Source: Candidatus Pullichristensenella avicola (GTDB taxonomy: Bacteria > Bacillota > Clostridia > Christensenellales > Aristaeellaceae). Taken from it: a DNA stretch of 64,000 nucleotides. The translations under genes were made by a program, and so were the position numbers. How positions within the stretch are numbered: the stretch's first letter is position 1; each line of letters starts with the position of its first letter. The notes under the pieces were generated by a model. The model was given only the letters and a program-made list of their open reading frames with translations, was not told the origin of the DNA and made no database searches. The DNA lies in assembly GCA_018711655.1 (NCBI GenBank), contig DVIA01000039.1, positions 22,447-86,446 of the forward strand, read 5' to 3'. This document shows, in pieces, positions 62,402 through 64,000 of this stretch.

Positions 62402-63436
62402 ATGCACAGGTCGATTGCTGGCTTTTCATTTTTCGACACAAAATCTTTTGAATCGGTCAAAACCTGCGTGGTTTGCACGGTAACGAAGTCTGTCTCCCGC
62501 CTCGCCCGCAACGCCGTGGACAGCCTCGCCGCTGTGCGCAAGATCAAGGGAAAGGGCGTCGAGGTCTACTTTCAGAAGGAAAACATCTACATGCTGGACT
62601 CCAAGGGAGAACTGCTCATTACGATCATGTCCTCTCTTGCGCAGAAAGAGAGCCGCAGCATCTTGGAAAACGTCACATGGGGATGCTGCAAACGCTTCGC
62701 GGATGGCAAGGTCTCCATGCCTTACAAAAACTTCCTCGGCTGCCGCAAGGGCGCGAATGGCAAGATGGAGATCGTGCCGGAAGAAGCGGAGGTGGCGCGG
62801 CGCATCTACCGCCTGCTTCTCGAAGGCCAGACGCCCTATGGCATCAAGAGAATATTGGAAACAAATCATATCCCCACGCCCACCGGGAAGCAAACGTGGC
62901 AGACGGCGACCATTTTAAGCATCCTCACCAATGAGAAGTACAAGGGCGACGCGCTGTTGCAAAAGACTTTCTGCACAGACTTTCTCACCAAGAAGATGAA
63001 GGGCAACGAAGGGGAAGTACCGCAGTATTATGCCGAGAGCAGCCATCTGGCCATCATCGAGCCAGAAGTATTCGGTATGGCACAGGATGAACTGGCGCGA
63101 AGGAAGCGGGCCGGACGCTCGCATTACGGCACAAGCTGCTTTGCGGGGAAGATCGTCTGCGGCTGCTGCGATGGTCTTTACGGCAGTAAGGCACGGCATT
63201 CCACCGACAAATGCCGCCGCGTCATCTGGCAGTGCAACGGAAAATTCAAGGGAAAGCGTGACACACCGCACCCGACCGAGGAAGCCATCCAGCGGAAATT
63301 CCTCGCGGCGTTCAATGAGATGCTTGAATCCGACCATGCAATTCCGCGAAATTCCCCGAGGGACCCTCTGTCGCAAGGGCTTTCAGCCCCGATGGGGCAA
63401 AAAACTCCCTACCAGCTTTGTATCAAAAACTGGTAG
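62402..63436 (+). pseudogene. Broken large serine recombinase
   Basis: Residues from about base 62465 match the second half of a serine recombinase: TKSVSRLARNAVDSL, KGKGVEVYFQKENIYMLDSKGELLITIMSSLAQKESRSI, VPEEAEVARRIYRLLLEGQTPYGIKRIL (recombinase domain) and a zinc-ribbon CGCCDGLYG. The N-terminal 70 or so residues, including the catalytic Ser, are missing and replaced by unrelated sequence. The C-terminus ends abruptly near 63360 in a non-homologous tail. It is a remnant and cannot be catalytically active. Confidence 0.88.
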
Positions 63437-63442
63437 GGATGG

Positions 63443-63534
63443 TGGCGGAGAAGGAGGGATTTGAACCCTCGCGGCAGTTATCCCACCCTACTCCCTTAGC
63501 AGGGGAGCCCCTTCGGCCTCTTGGGTACTTCTCC
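63443..63534 (-). tRNA. tRNA-Ser(GCT)
   Basis: 92 bases with the long variable arm of class II tRNAs. The acceptor GGAGAAG pairs with CTTCTCC, the anticodon loop CTGCTAA gives GCT, and CCA is encoded. Its 3' end faces the broken recombinase, a typical integration point. Confidence 0.95.
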
Positions 63535-63546
63535 ATGCCGACTTTT

Positions 63547-63635
63547 TGGCGGAGAGAGAGGGATTCGAACCCCCGGTGCCTTTCGACATCACTGGTTTTC
63601 AAGACCAGCGCCTTAAACCGCTCGGCCATCTCTCC
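63547..63635 (-). tRNA. tRNA-Ser(TGA)
   Basis: 89 bases. The acceptor GGAGAGA pairs with TCTCTCC, the anticodon loop CTTGAAA gives TGA, and CCA is encoded. It lies 12 bases upstream of tRNA-Ser(GCT) on the same strand and is probably co-transcribed. Confidence 0.95.
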
Positions 63636-63656
63636 CCGGACGAAAACCGCTTACCT

Positions 63657-63685
63657 ATTATAGCATGGGCCGCGCTTTCTGTCAA
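63657..63685 (-). promoter_or_regulatory. Promoter of the tRNA-Ser pair
   Basis: On the minus strand, consensus TTGACA and TATAAT are separated by 17 bases, 21 bases before the first tRNA. Confidence 0.85.
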
Positions 63686-64000
63686 TGCCCTCTGTGAAAA
63701 AAGCGCCGTGGAAACCTGCGTTCTTGTCGTCCGTGGATGGCAAGGGAGGCAACCCGCATGACAGACAAGGAATGAAAGCGGTCGCGGCCCGAAAGATGCG
63801 CCGCGGCGGCGCTTCCTGGCGCAGCGCGCGAGAAGCCGCGCATAGCGGAGGCATCTCGACGATCGCTCACCACAGCATCAGACCGACAGGGAATTTGACG
63901 GTTTTGACAAACCGCTGCGCGCGGCCGAAGCGGCATTGCGCGAAACGGAAAAGCAGACGAAACGCCGGGCAAAGAGCCGCCGCACAGCGCGGACCAGGTC
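63686..64000. other. Unassigned right end
   Basis: About 315 GC-rich bases with no convincing gene on either strand. Confidence 0.4.

Noticed and set aside
59600..63443. Direct repeat of the tRNA-Ser 3' end as the left attachment site
   Set aside because: I looked for a second copy of the GGCGGAGAAGGAGGG region to the left of the integrase and found none in the window.

Overview
The window comes from the chromosome of a GC-rich, endospore-forming member of the Firmicutes, most likely an uncultured anaerobic clostridium. The evidence for spore formation is a SpoIVFA/SpoIVFB-like pair, a YunB homologue, a SipL-like SPOCS/LysM protein, a GerMN protein and a SpoIIQ-like M23 protein. Rubrerythrin, an oxygen-sensitive dehydratase/activase pair, L13 and L20 leader regions and an infC gene starting at ATT also fit. 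Base composition is strongly GC-biased, so many long open frames on the opposite strand are artefacts.

Layout. 0-3.4 kb (minus strand): response regulator, sensor kinase and GerMN protein, a WalRK-like operon cut by the window edge. 3.5-6.2 kb: D,D-carboxypeptidase and ribokinase. 6.7-11.8 kb (minus): a redox/housekeeping operon (zinc phospholipase-like, nitroreductase, DUF5131, rubrerythrin) and a cupin/aldo-keto reductase/carboxymuconolactone-decarboxylase operon. 11.9-13.1 kb: a small, less GC-rich island with a phage-capsid-like toxin candidate, a small partner and a broken third gene. 13-18 kb: spoIVFB/spoIVFA, a DUF3795 protein, SecG with an unusual acidic repeat tail, a ComEA-like protein and a CAP protein. 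18.6-26.6 kb: a secreted peptidoglycan-binding protein, a uridine-kinase-like protein, a SipL-like protein and two MATE exporters, the second behind a terminator-like leader hairpin.

26.9-30.4 kb: four tRNAs, the CCA-adding enzyme, then a clear CRISPR array (13 repeats, about 62-bp unit), directly followed by a second short array with a different repeat, and a stand-alone riboflavin kinase. No cas gene lies in the window. Two more short loci with the same 62-bp unit length occur near 20.2 and 54.3 kb. 30.5-40.9 kb: a secreted peptidoglycan-binding protein, gene-free tandem repeats, psuK-psuG-comF, and a nucleotidyltransferase-galE-guaA-VOC run in which GuaA has lost its glutaminase catalytic centre, ending in three copies of a 200-bp repeat.

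40.9-53 kb: a class A penicillin-binding protein, YunB, a CBS protein, a small alarmone synthetase, a 2-hydroxyacyl-CoA dehydratase/activase pair separated by a single in-frame stop, an M23 peptidase and a NUDIX/GNAT pair. 53-59 kb: rplM-rpsI, a zinc-uptake operon with its own Fur-family regulator and a palindrome upstream, and infC-rpmI-rplT. 59.8-63.6 kb: a decayed integrative element (tyrosine integrase, a triple zinc-module/AP2 protein, a broken serine recombinase) abutting two tRNA-Ser genes.

Several long intergenic stretches hold repeats rather than genes. The most distinctive features are the mixed-repeat CRISPR-like loci, the SecG tail, the glutaminase-less GuaA, the split dehydratase system and the toxin/immunity-like remnant.
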